From the NCBI GenBank assembly GCA_033762815.1, contig JANRLF010000008.1, forward strand, positions 644,120 through 708,119: 64,000 bases of DNA, written 5' to 3'. The stretch comes from JANRLF01 sp033762815 (GTDB lineage Bacteria > Bacteroidota > Bacteroidia > Chitinophagales > CAIOSU01). Within the stretch, counting starts at the first letter, position 1. Every line of letters starts with the position of its first letter. Shown piece after piece: positions 52,772 to 61,711 of the stretch. The notes under the pieces were generated by a model. That model made no database searches and had not been told where the DNA came from. It saw nothing but the letters and a program-made list of their open reading frames with translations. The position numbers and the translations under genes were made by a program.

Positions 52772-53926
52772 ATGCAAATACCGCGCAGCATCTACACCGA
52801 GGAGCATGAGCTGTTCCGAAAATCAGTAGCTGATTTTATCAAAAAAGAAATCACCCCCTACAACGAGCAGTGGGAGAAAGACCAAATGGTGAGCCGCGAA
52901 TCGTGGCGGAAGCTGGGCGAGGCGGGCTTTTTGTGCATGCAGGTGCCACCGGAGTATGGTGGCTTGGGCATTAGCGACTTCCGTTACAATGCCATCTTTA
53001 CGGAGGAGTTGGGGCTTTCGGGCTGTGCGGGCCCAGCGGTGGGCTACCCCTTACATTCCGACATTGTGCTGCCCTACATTTTGCATAGGGGCAGCGAGGA
53101 GCTGAAACAAAGGTGGTTGCCGGGCATGGTATCGGGAGAGGTGATTTCGGCCATCGCCATGACCGAACCTGGCGCTGGAAGCGACCTACAGGGCATGCGC
53201 TCCACGGCCATTGACAAAGGCGACCATTACGTGCTGAACGGCTCCAAAACCTTTATCACCAATGGCTACTTGGCCGACATAGTGGTGGTAGCCGCCAAAA
53301 CAGACCCTACCAAAGGTGCCAAAGGCATTAGCCTGTTTGTGGTGGAAGCCAATAGCGAGGGCTTCAGCAAGGGACATCCTTTCCATAAAGTAGGCCTGCA
53401 TGCCCAAGACACCTGCGAACTGTTTTTTGACAACGTGAAAGTGCCCAAGGGCAACCTGCTGGGCCGTGAGGGCGAAGGCTTTGTGTACCTGATGGAAGAA
53501 CTGGCGCAAGAAAGGCTGGTGGTGGCATTGAGTGCCATTGCAGCGGCGGAGAACTCCCTACAGGTGACCATACAGTATGTGAAGGAGCGTATGGCTTTTG
53601 GCAAGCCAGTAGCGGAGCTACAGAATACCAAGTTCAAAATAGCCGAATTGGCTGCCCAAGTGGAGATGGGCAGGGTGTTTGCCGACCGCTGTGTGGAGTT
53701 GCACAATGAAGGCAAGCTGGACGGTGCTACAGCATCCATGGCCAAATATACCCTTACCGAAATTCAGTGCAAGGTGGCCGATGAGTGTGTGCAGTTGCAC
53801 GGCGGCTATGGCTATATATGGGAATACCAGGTGGCGCGCGCCTGGGCCGATGCCAGGGTACAGCGCATCTATGCCGGCACCAATGAAATCATGAAAGAAA
53901 TCATTGGCCGTAAGTATTTGAAGTAA
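52772..53926 (+). CDS. Acyl-CoA dehydrogenase
   Basis: 384 aa. N-terminal helical domain, FAD-linked signature AIAMTEPGAGSDLQGM, and C-terminal QLHGGYGYIWEYQVARAWADARVQRIYAGTNEIMKEIIGR. The residue before GT is Ala rather than the catalytic Glu of short/medium-chain enzymes, so the base may be on the upstream helix as in isovaleryl- or long-chain enzymes. It performs the first alpha,beta-dehydrogenation of an acyl-CoA. The substrate is unknown. Confidence 0.95.
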   Translation: MQIPRSIYTEEHELFRKSVADFIKKEITPYNEQWEKDQMVSRESWRKLGEAGFLCMQVPPEYGGLGISDFRYNAIFTEELGLSGCAGPAVGYPLHSDIVLPYILHRGSEELKQRWLPGMVSGEVISAIAMTEPGAGSDLQGMRSTAIDKGDHYVLNGSKTFITNGYLADIVVVAAKTDPTKGAKGISLFVVEANSEGFSKGHPFHKVGLHAQDTCELFFDNVKVPKGNLLGREGEGFVYLMEELAQERLVVALSAIAAAENSLQVTIQYVKERMAFGKPVAELQNTKFKIAELAAQVEMGRVFADRCVELHNEGKLDGATASMAKYTLTEIQCKVADECVQLHGGYGYIWEYQVARAWADARVQRIYAGTNEIMKEIIGRKYLK

Positions 53927-55696
53927 TCAAATATCGGTATTCGACCGTTGCAAGAGGCTTTCGTTGCTTATCTTATCAAAGTGGCGAATCAACCTGCTCA
54001 AGCTGTTTTTGCCACTGTTGCGCAAGGTAAGACTGGCCCTATATTTCAAATCGCCCTCGCCCCTCATGCGCAAGGCTAGGAAAGGCTCCATAGAGGCCTC
54101 CAGGATTTGGTTGTAACGCTTCATGTAACGGTTGCTTTCAAAAAGCTTCTCGTTCATGGAATAGCGCTCATAGTTCATGTCCAGGTAATAGAAAGTAGTG
54201 CTGCCCTTGAATGATTCTGCCAGGGTACTTAATTTCTTACCATCATATTCCCCTTTCATGGTACCATCAGCCACGGAAGGAAGGGTAGTGAGGAAGAAAA
54301 CATGGTCGTGGATGCCGAAATGGACGGAGAAGGTAGGGAGGTCATAGTAATAGTATCCGTTCTTCTTTTGTATGGGTGCATCCGTTAGCAACTTATCCAA
54401 AATCTGCTGAAAGGCCTTGTCATCTTTTAAGGTAAAAGCTATGGTGGCCAGAGGTTTCAGCTTCCTTAAAAACTCCAGTGGCGAGGTTGAAGGGTATAGG
54501 TTTTCCTCGTTGCCGTAGCCATTGTCGCCGTAGGTATCGGCCCCGCCATCAGCATAGCTATCTTCTGCGCCATCCATGCCATAGCCCTGCTGCATGCCCA
54601 GGCGGGGGTCCAACATTGGCTCCTCAATTACTTGGGCCCCTGCATAGCTAATGATGAAATCGCCACCCAAAATTTCTGTCATCAATTGCTTGATATCATA
54701 GCCCACGGCTTCTTTCATCTCTTTGCCCATGGGTTCGAAATTTTTAGCATTATCCATTTTCTCCATCCAATTGTAATACTGTTTCATGTCCACGGCCCAG
54801 CGCATATCGAAGATATCTTCATCGCCCATATATGCCAGTAGCTTGCTCTTTTTGGCATCCTTCAGCTCAAAGTCGAACTCTTTCTTCATCTTATCCGTCA
54901 TATGGAACTGGTAGTCCATCACGATGGAGTCTGTTTCAAAGGCCAGGTGCATTTCCATGGCATTATCTTTCAACATATCCAAGTAAGATAGGTACTTATC
55001 CGTGGTTTCTTTCCCTACCTCATTTTGATAAGCCAGGTCCCTAATAATATTCATAGAAATCCATGCATCCATGTCCTTGCTGTTCTCGCAGAAAGTTTTG
55101 AAGGTTGTCTGTTTGGCCAATAAGGAGTTTTCTTTTTTCAGGGTCATGAGCCTTTCCACCTCAAAATTCAGCTCGTCCATCTTATCCGTAGCAGCCAAAA
55201 GCACGGCCTTGTCATCGTCCCAAGCTATGCAAACAGAGTTATCGCCCTCGAATTTTGCCAAGCGATAGTTTTTCACGGTCTTCACGATCACGGAGTCATC
55301 GGCCTCTTTCGCCATCATGCGCACCAGCTCTTCAAACTTGCCCTTTTTGCGAACCGCCAAGGTAGCCCCCACATAATTGCGCTTGTCGGCCTGCATTTCA
55401 TAAAACACGTACACCCGCTCTGTAAGGTCCAAGCCCCAAATCAATGGGCTGGTGAGCAGTTCGTTCATTTTATCGAAAAATTTTTGCTCTTTCTTTTCCT
55501 TTTGCAGCTCTTTGTAGAAATGGGTATCTTCCAGTTTGTCCAGTTCCCCTTTTTGGGCAAGGCTCATCAAATCCACAGAGAATACCATGCTACTGTTGTC
55601 CGGTATCATGGTAAGATGCGCGGGTTCTTTGGAACAGGAAGTGAACAGGATTATCGGCAAGCATGCCAATAAAACGAGAATGTATTTTGCCCTCAT
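53927..55696 (-). CDS. DUF4836 family lipoprotein
   Basis: 589 aa. Lipobox LFTSC at the N-terminus; the family opening AHLTMIPDNSSMVFSVDLMSL is evident, followed by the large alpha/beta body with repeated LLAATDKMDELN- and YYYDLPTFSVHFGIHD-type segments. Envelope-associated; no biochemical role is established. It is convergent with the acyl-CoA dehydrogenase gene with no gap. Confidence 0.88.
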   Translation of the reverse strand: MRAKYILVLLACLPIILFTSCSKEPAHLTMIPDNSSMVFSVDLMSLAQKGELDKLEDTHFYKELQKEKKEQKFFDKMNELLTSPLIWGLDLTERVYVFYEMQADKRNYVGATLAVRKKGKFEELVRMMAKEADDSVIVKTVKNYRLAKFEGDNSVCIAWDDDKAVLLAATDKMDELNFEVERLMTLKKENSLLAKQTTFKTFCENSKDMDAWISMNIIRDLAYQNEVGKETTDKYLSYLDMLKDNAMEMHLAFETDSIVMDYQFHMTDKMKKEFDFELKDAKKSKLLAYMGDEDIFDMRWAVDMKQYYNWMEKMDNAKNFEPMGKEMKEAVGYDIKQLMTEILGGDFIISYAGAQVIEEPMLDPRLGMQQGYGMDGAEDSYADGGADTYGDNGYGNEENLYPSTSPLEFLRKLKPLATIAFTLKDDKAFQQILDKLLTDAPIQKKNGYYYYDLPTFSVHFGIHDHVFFLTTLPSVADGTMKGEYDGKKLSTLAESFKGSTTFYYLDMNYERYSMNEKLFESNRYMKRYNQILEASMEPFLALRMRGEGDLKYRASLTLRNSGKNSLSRLIRHFDKISNESLLQRSNTDI

Positions 55697-55775
55697 TATT
55701 ACGATTTTTTACAAAATAAATAGAATAAAACGAGTTGTCATATAGCCTCATTAATTTTGTCCTAAACAACTTATT

Positions 55776-57155
55776 TTGATAGGATACAACGCTCTCACCG
55801 CCGCTGATACCATTGTGGCATTGTCCACCGCGCCGGGGGTAGGCGCCATTGCGGTCATTCGGCTTAGTGGCCCACGGGCATTTGCGATAACGGAGAGCGT
55901 GTTCCATGGCAAGCGGTTGGCAGAACAGCCCAGCCATACCCTTCATTTTGGTACCATTAATAATGCCGAGGGAGTGGTAGATGAAGTAGTGGCGGGCATA
56001 TTCAAGGGGCCGCACAGTTACACCAAAGAGGATGTGGTAGAAATATCCTGCCACGGCTCGCCATACATTCAGCAGCAAATTATCGAACTGTTCATTGCGC
56101 AAGGGGCCCGGTTGGCCAAGCCCGGTGAATTTACCCTGCGCGCTTTCCTCAATGGCCGTATGGACTTGTCCCAGGCCGAAGCGGTGGCAGATTTGATAGC
56201 CTCCCAATCGGCAGCTACCCACCATATTGCTTTACGGCAAATGCGCGGCGGCTTTGGCAACAAAATCAAGCAATTGCGTGATAAACTGGTGCACTTTGCC
56301 AGTATGATTGAGCTGGAGCTTGACTTCGGCGAAGAGGACGTGGAGTTTGCCAACCGCGATGACTTGAAGGCGCTTATCAATGAACTGCTGCAAGTGATTC
56401 ATGGTTTGATGGAGTCGTTCAAACTGGGCAATGTGCTCCGCCACGGGGTAAGCACGGTAATAGTGGGGCGGCCCAATGCGGGCAAAAGCACCTTGCTGAA
56501 CAAGCTGCTGAATGAAGAAAGGGCCATTGTGTCGCCTATTGCCGGTACCACCCGCGATACCATTGAAGAAACCTTGAACATCGATGGCATCCTTTTCCGC
56601 TTGATAGATACGGCCGGTATCCGCGAGGCTACCGATGCCATTGAGCGCATAGGCGTGGAGCGCACCTATGAAAAGATTGGCAGCTCGGCCTTGATTATCT
56701 ACCTCTTTGATGTGGAAGCCATGAGCCCCGAGATGGTGGAAATGGATGTTCAGGCCTTGAATGCCCATGACATTCCCCTATTGTTGGTGGGCAACAAAAC
56801 GGATATATTGGGCGAAGCGGCCACTAAGGCAAAATTTGCCCATCAGGACATGCTATTCGTGTCCACCCTAATGGAGACGGGCCTGGTGCAACTAAAAAAA
56901 GCCCTAGTGGAAAAAGTACTGGGAAAGGACTTGCTGCCAGACACCATAGTGGTCAATGCCCGGCACCAAGAAGCGCTCACCATTAGCCACCGTGCCCTTA
57001 GTGATGTGCTCCATAACCTAGAAAGGGGAACCACGGGCGACCTGCTGGCGCTCGACATCCGCCAAGCCCTGCACGCACTGGGCGAAATCACAGGCGAAAT
57101 CACCACCGACGACCTACTGGACAATATCTTTAGTAAGTTTTGTATTGGGAAGTAA
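55776..57155 (+). CDS. mnmE: tRNA modification GTPase MnmE
   Basis: 459 aa from TTG at 55776; no other in-frame start. N-terminal tetrahydrofolate-binding domain, then the G domain with G1 GRPNAGKST (near residue 231), DTAGIREATD and NKTD, ending in the invariant CIGK. With MnmG it makes the cmnm5 modification at the wobble uridine. Its last 18 bp are the left end of the integrated element that follows; the coding sequence is restored by the insertion. Confidence 0.97.
   Translation: MIGYNALTAADTIVALSTAPGVGAIAVIRLSGPRAFAITESVFHGKRLAEQPSHTLHFGTINNAEGVVDEVVAGIFKGPHSYTKEDVVEISCHGSPYIQQQIIELFIAQGARLAKPGEFTLRAFLNGRMDLSQAEAVADLIASQSAATHHIALRQMRGGFGNKIKQLRDKLVHFASMIELELDFGEEDVEFANRDDLKALINELLQVIHGLMESFKLGNVLRHGVSTVIVGRPNAGKSTLLNKLLNEERAIVSPIAGTTRDTIEETLNIDGILFRLIDTAGIREATDAIERIGVERTYEKIGSSALIIYLFDVEAMSPEMVEMDVQALNAHDIPLLLVGNKTDILGEAATKAKFAHQDMLFVSTLMETGLVQLKKALVEKVLGKDLLPDTIVVNARHQEALTISHRALSDVLHNLERGTTGDLLALDIRQALHALGEITGEITTDDLLDNIFSKFCIGK
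57138..57155 (+). repeat. Left attachment site copy (attL) at the mnmE 3' end
   Basis: TTTTGTATTGGGAAGTAA, the last 18 bp of mnmE including the stop codon. It recurs at 61504-61521 with a single T/C difference. Confidence 0.85.
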
Positions 57156-57199
57156 GAGTAAATTAATTCTTTATTAACTTTCCAAACAAACTATAATAG

Positions 57200-57268
57200 T
57201 ATGCTCAACAGTATGCCAAGCTCAGCCCCAAAGAAGTGGCCGGGTATATTAAGGAGTTGTGGGGGTAA
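57200..57268 (+). pseudogene. Short C-terminal remnant of a possible tyrosine recombinase
   Basis: An in-frame stretch of 22 codons, YAQQYAKLSPKEVAGYIKEL..., ends in TAA, preceded by TAG at 57197. The YAxLSP pattern resembles what follows the catalytic tyrosine in phage-type integrases. Position next to the att site fits an integrase gene. Only the tail remains, so the call is tentative. Confidence 0.4.
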
Positions 57269-57281
57269 AAAATAAGGCCAA

Positions 57282-59786
57282 ATGAATTCACACCGGCTTC
57301 TAGAAGAATTTTTAAATGATTGGCCGATTGATCGTTTGCGGTCAATGCAGATTGATGAATATACTAATCTGAAAGGAACTTCCTTCATTACCTTTTTGCA
57401 ATATCAGTCGAAGCCTTTGGGTGAGTCAGGAGGCTTTGGTTATTATAACTACCAGCTCTTTGTAGTTAGTAAACCTAAAAGTGAAGTCAGGGCAGGCTAT
57501 CTTACCGACGGCACTTATATCTGGAGGGAAACCTATGGTCAATCCGCAGAAAGTGCTTTTGAAACAATACAGTCCAAAGTTGTTGCTATTGCCGAATACG
57601 CTTCAAAAGGGAATTTTGAATCAATTGAAAATATTGAGTTCAGCAATCTCATTAAGTGGAAGATCGCCTTTTTATATAGTGGCTATCGCCTTTTAAACAT
57701 CTACAAGCCAGAGGCGCTCAAATTTATTGCCACAAAGTTTAATTACGGGAACGTTGAGTCTGCCTCGCTTTATGAACTCCATCAGTTTATCGTCTCAAAA
57801 AAACCGACTGGTCAGGATTTTTTCGACTATACCGACACACTATGGCGTGCATTTAATGAGAACTCTCCTAAGCTTATTGATATAGGTGAAACCAATGTTG
57901 ATTCTGGACTGAATCTCCAATCAGAAAAGGGTTTTAGAATTATTGCTATCAAAACAGGAAGAAAAAAGGGTCTGCCGGGCAATGTTACAAGGATCAGCCA
58001 AGAACCGTTAAAATTACTGGACACAGACACAATTTATAGTTTTTATAGTCAGTTTGATTTCCCTGAAAATAGCTTCACAAGCGTCAGTTACAATGATCAA
58101 GAGGATCTCGATCTATATTATATAGATACTGGAAACCGTAAAGTCCCACTTCATGTAAATGCAATTGTGGGTGAAAATGGATCAGGGAAAAGCACCCTAA
58201 TTGAGTTACTGTATATCGCATGTTATAACATGGGGTGTGCATTCAATTTGCTCCGTCATGATAATGGGACCTTACTTAAACCACTCCAGTTTGTTGAATT
58301 AGAAATTTTCTATCAGATAGATAGTATAAACTTTAGCGTCCTTAGATTAAAAGAAGGACAGGTTTATCAGCAGCCTTTAGCACTAAAGGACAACTCAATA
58401 ACTAGTGACGGAAAAGAAATACAAGTAAACCAGGTTGATGATCTTCATGCATTGTTTTATACAGTAGCTGTAAACTATTCGCATTACTCATTAAACTCTG
58501 GTGAGATAGGTGAGTGGATAACATCCTTGTTTCACAAAAATGATGGCTACCAAACTCCAATTGTTATAAATCCGATGCGAAATGAAGGTAACATCGATAT
58601 TAACAATGAAAGGAGGTTGCTAGTAAGAAGATTACTTGCCAACGTATTGCAAGAGGTGCCAAAAGGCACTGAAAACAATTCTTTGCGAAATATTGGAGAT
58701 GGAAAAGTTGTTGAGACACTAAGCTTGAGGTATTCCAAAAGGAAATTTACAGCAGTTTGGTCCGATAATGTATATACGGTTAATTTCCTCGACAAAGAAG
58801 CTTGGCATTGGACATTCAAAAGTGCCGAACTGGAAAAAATAATTGGTTATGTAAACGAATATTTTGGAGTAGAATTGAGAGGGGAGAACAAGGATGATTT
58901 CTACAAGCGTAACTTTGATTATATCCTAGAGAAGTTGCTTAAAATTTGTAAGAATTATAGGCCATTCCGAAGGTATCTAAATAATGATCCAGAAAAGGAT
59001 TTTGTTTTTAGGAATCTAAATGCTTTTATCAGGGATATTAATAAAAGCAACAGTCATATAGCATTTAAAATTAAAGGGGCAATTTTATGGTATAAATACC
59101 GTGTTAGGATTTGGGGCAATAATACCAACTATCTAGGAACTTTGAGGGTAGATGATTTGTCTAAGGTAATCCTTGAAGTCAAGGAAAGGGAATCTTTTTG
59201 GGTAAACACCTTTATGATGTCCCCACCGGCATATTACGATGTGGAAATAGGTCTTATTGATAATATTCCTTTTGAATCATTAAGCTCAGGCGAAAAGCAA
59301 CGAGTGCATAGTATTAGTTCTATCGCTTACCACATCATTAACTTAAACTCAGTGGGCAAGTATGATAGTAAAATGGAGCAGGCATACAAGAACTACGATT
59401 ATATAAACATTGTGCTCGATGAAATTGAACTTTACTACCATCCCGAATGGCAACGTGGCTATTTACGTTTTTTGACCGATTACCTGGGTAAAATCGATGC
59501 AGAACATTTATCACATATAAAAGGGATCAACCTTACTCTGCTAACCCATTCTCCGTTCATTCTATCCGATATCCCTCATACAAATGTATTGAAGCTCAAG
59601 AAGGGTAGAAATGAACAAAATGAATCAAGATCATTTGGCTCAAACATACATGAACTACTTGCTGATAGCTTTTTTATGGAAGGCACATTTATGGGTGAAT
59701 ATGCGAAAGAGGTGATCGAAGATCTGATTAAATTTTTAAAAGGCGAAGAATCAGTAAGGTCATGGAGTATCAATAAAGCCCGATAA
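57282..59786 (+). CDS. McrB-type N-domain fused to ABC/PtuA-like ATPase (premature stop)
   Basis: 834 aa up to an in-frame TAA. Residues ~1-190 match the McrB (MrcB-type, DUF3578-like) N-terminal module: EYTNLKGTSFITFLQYQ, YIWRETYG...AFETIQSKVVAIAEYASKG, and KWKIAFLYSGYRLLNIY. The rest is an ABC/SMC-like ATPase: Walker A GENGSGKST at 297-305, signature LSSGEKQR at 667-674, Walker B with D713/E714, and H756 in the H-loop. It is not the McrB GTPase. The in-frame extension of 56 codons beyond the stop (to 59957) looks like the true C-terminus. It is paired with an HNH gene, as in Septu. Confidence 0.85.
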   Translation: MNSHRLLEEFLNDWPIDRLRSMQIDEYTNLKGTSFITFLQYQSKPLGESGGFGYYNYQLFVVSKPKSEVRAGYLTDGTYIWRETYGQSAESAFETIQSKVVAIAEYASKGNFESIENIEFSNLIKWKIAFLYSGYRLLNIYKPEALKFIATKFNYGNVESASLYELHQFIVSKKPTGQDFFDYTDTLWRAFNENSPKLIDIGETNVDSGLNLQSEKGFRIIAIKTGRKKGLPGNVTRISQEPLKLLDTDTIYSFYSQFDFPENSFTSVSYNDQEDLDLYYIDTGNRKVPLHVNAIVGENGSGKSTLIELLYIACYNMGCAFNLLRHDNGTLLKPLQFVELEIFYQIDSINFSVLRLKEGQVYQQPLALKDNSITSDGKEIQVNQVDDLHALFYTVAVNYSHYSLNSGEIGEWITSLFHKNDGYQTPIVINPMRNEGNIDINNERRLLVRRLLANVLQEVPKGTENNSLRNIGDGKVVETLSLRYSKRKFTAVWSDNVYTVNFLDKEAWHWTFKSAELEKIIGYVNEYFGVELRGENKDDFYKRNFDYILEKLLKICKNYRPFRRYLNNDPEKDFVFRNLNAFIRDINKSNSHIAFKIKGAILWYKYRVRIWGNNTNYLGTLRVDDLSKVILEVKERESFWVNTFMMSPPAYYDVEIGLIDNIPFESLSSGEKQRVHSISSIAYHIINLNSVGKYDSKMEQAYKNYDYINIVLDEIELYYHPEWQRGYLRFLTDYLGKIDAEHLSHIKGINLTLLTHSPFILSDIPHTNVLKLKKGRNEQNESRSFGSNIHELLADSFFMEGTFMGEYAKEVIEDLIKFLKGEESVRSWSINKAR

Positions 59787-59957
59787 ATTATTGACATTAT
59801 TGGAGATAAGATTGTAAAGGTAAGGTTGAATGAACTGCTTGAAGAAAAACTAAGAAACAGATCGGTTCAGCAGGATGAATTGAGTCGTCAGAGAACCTAT
59901 CTCCAAAGACAGCTAGATATTATCAACAACCAACTGAACCGGAATGATAAAAATTGA
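59787..59957 (+). pseudogene. Continuation of the ATPase frame past its stop codon
   Basis: The same frame continues directly after the TAA with a coherent, helical 56-codon segment, starting IIDIIGDKIVKVRLNELLEE, to TGA at 59955. The HNH gene's ATG at 59944 overlaps this end in the way expected of a coupled PtuA-PtuB pair. This indicates that the TAA is a secondary nonsense change or an error. Confidence 0.6.
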
Positions 59958-60990
59958 AAATATTACTCCTTATGGCAGTCAAACTTCTCAAGTGCTGCCT
60001 AGCTTGCGAAGGGAGTATTTCAAGAGCCTCTTTCAAGGTCACGTGCCCTAAAGATCTGTTTCAAACTGCTATTAACGATCGACAATGGATCGTTAATGGC
60101 AATACTAATATTCTTACCCCTGATCAGAGAGAATGTTTATCATTTCTCATAAAGTATTTCAATTCTGTGATTTTAGGTAACGCAGAAGTGCTCTCTGGCA
60201 TTATTACACGGATGATAAATGATGGTCATCAACAGTTGATGCGAACTCAAAATGATAAAAACACCTCAGATTTCGGCAAATTCATTCTGAATGCGATGGG
60301 GTACGACAAATTTCGAGATAGGAAAACAAGGGGAGTTTGGCTAGCCAGAAATTGGACATTAAAACTTGTCCGTACTGCAATGCGCAATACACTTTATTTG
60401 CGCACTCGAAAACCGGCAAACATAGAACCCTATTTGAGTTCGATCATTTTTTCCCAAAGAGCAGGTATCCTTATTTATCAGTGTCGTTGTTTAACTTGAT
60501 CCCTTCCTGTGCAAGCTGCAATCGTGGTAAATCTTCCCTTCCAACAACCATTCAAGCGAACTATCACCCTTATGTTAGCTCCTTTCACAAACTAGCCGAG
60601 TTTAAACTTATGTACCCAAGCACTATTGACAAGCAAAGCTTTGCACAGTTATTGAAGATGAATTATGATAAAGATTTAGAGCTGCATATAATAAAACGTC
60701 AAACCTTGTCACCAGATGAGGAAGCCATGGCCAGTAACCATATACGAGACTTTCACCTTGAAGCAATATATGATAGGCACAAGGATATTGCCTATCGAAT
60801 TCTATTATTAGCTAGGATGAACGATAAACATTACCAGGAAGCTATAAGTGGCATTGAAGGGCTGTTTAATGATAGGGCAACCGTTTTGAGATATATGCTC
60901 GGCAATGAACTTTCGGAGATTGAAATCAATAAACGCCCATTAAATAAGCTCACTGTAGACTTAGCCAGGCAACTAGGATTAATAACTTAG
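59944..60990 (+). pseudogene. HNH endonuclease, PtuB/TIGR02646-like, with two frameshifts
   Basis: The start ATGATAAAAATTGAA encodes MIKIENITPYGSQ, then SLRREYFKSLFQGHVP. The frame breaks at about 60049 (next in +1 frame: KDLFQTAINDRQWIVNG) and returns at about 60330 to the original frame with LDIKTCPYCNAQYT and FEFDHFFPKSRYPYLSVSLFNL, then IPSCASCNRGKS. The HNH nuclease site is intact. Conceptual length is ~348 aa. Two compensating indels either inactivate it or are sequence errors. Translationally it would be coupled to the ATPase. HNH partners of PtuA cleave DNA or RNA during phage defence. Confidence 0.8.
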
Positions 60991-61011
60991 CCGGTAACGG
61001 CTATCGTTTAG

Positions 61012-61425
61012 GATGCATACCCAAAAGAGATACTATTATGTCGCAAAAAGGATTTTTGGACTACCAAAGGCCAGACTGTTCCACTAAAACCGGATATACT
61101 CATTGTACCACCATTTGCAGATAGGGAAAACATAGGGAAAACCGTAGTAGTTGATACCAAGTGGAAACACGACTCTGGCATCACTGCCGAAGACCTTCGC
61201 CAAATTTATGCCTACGGCGATTACTTCAGCTCCAGCCAAGGCTTTTTGCTCTATCCGGCAAAAAGGGGAAAGGGCAAGAAAGTTACTTTTCAAAAGGGGA
61301 GTTACGCTACCGTTGGCGGCAAGGGTGGTAAGGATTGCAGTTTGCTGTTGGTAGACATACTAGATGAGTCAGGTTTGAATAAGGATATCGGGAAGTTTAT
61401 TTTGGAGGAGATTGGTAAAGAATAA
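61012..61425 (+). pseudogene. C-terminal remnant of McrC
   Basis: An open frame of 137 codons with no start. It contains VPLKPDILIV, TVVVDTKWKHD and DLRQIYAYGDYFSS, the PD-(D/E)XK nuclease core and the Mg-ligand region of McrC, the nuclease subunit of methylation-dependent McrBC restriction. The catalytic PD...DTK residues are retained but the N-terminal half is missing. It follows an ATPase that carries the McrB recognition module, so an ancestral McrBC locus or a mixed system is likely. Confidence 0.75.
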
Positions 61426-61503
61426 TTGGTACACGTACACCCTTTTGCTGCCAATTTTCTGCCCATCTGGTTTAGCAACCTCACAATTAGTATCCGTTCC
61501 CTT

Positions 61504-61521
61504 TTTTGTATCGGGAAGTAA
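61504..61521 (+). repeat. Right attachment site copy (attR)
   Basis: TTTTGTATCGGGAAGTAA repeats the end of mnmE, and in the same frame encodes FCIGK and stop. It is 20 bp before the tRNA-Asn promoter, where the ancestral mnmE end would have been. Confidence 0.85.
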
Positions 61522-61541
61522 ACACAAAAACCAGCAAGATT

Positions 61542-61573
61542 TTTGCATAATTAATAGTGATGTGCTACATTTG
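61542..61573 (+). promoter_or_regulatory. Consensus promoter of tRNA-Asn
   Basis: TTTG (61542-61545), exactly 20 nt spacer, TACATTTG (61566-61573): an ideal Bacteroidota -33/-7 pair, 64 nt upstream of the tRNA. Confidence 0.8.
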
Positions 61574-61637
61574 CAATCCGTTTCGGACTTGTAATGCCGG
61601 AACGCACCAGCCGGATGGCTGTCAATATATACTAAAC

Positions 61638-61711
61638 TCCTCCTTAGCTCAGTTGGTTAGAGCACCTGACTGTTAATCAGGGGGTCGCTGGTTCAAGTCC
61701 AGCAGGGGGAG
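61638..61711 (+). tRNA. tRNA-Asn (GTT anticodon)
   Basis: A cloverleaf is readable: acceptor TCCTCCT with AGGGGGA (T:G pair allowed), D-arm GCTCAGTTGGTTAGAGC, anticodon loop CTGTTAA, T-arm GCTGGTTCAAGTCCAGC, discriminator G, no encoded CCA. The anticodon GTT reads Asn codons. It lies outside the right att site. Confidence 0.95.

Larger units (their letters stand above)
57156..61503 (+). mobile_element. Integrative element inserted at the mnmE/trmE 3' end
   Basis: A 4.35-kb segment is bounded by an 18-bp direct repeat (17/18 identical) made from the mnmE terminus. The 3' end of trmE is the known integration site of SGI1-type genomic islands. The interior is more AT-rich than the flanks, carries defence genes and ends in remnants. 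An integrase-like tail lies just inside the left end, but no intact integrase remains, so the element is probably immobile. Confidence 0.75.

Noticed and set aside
57138..61521. Integration into the tRNA-Asn gene
   Set aside because: No repeat of the tRNA 3' end was found; the duplicated sequence is the end of mnmE.
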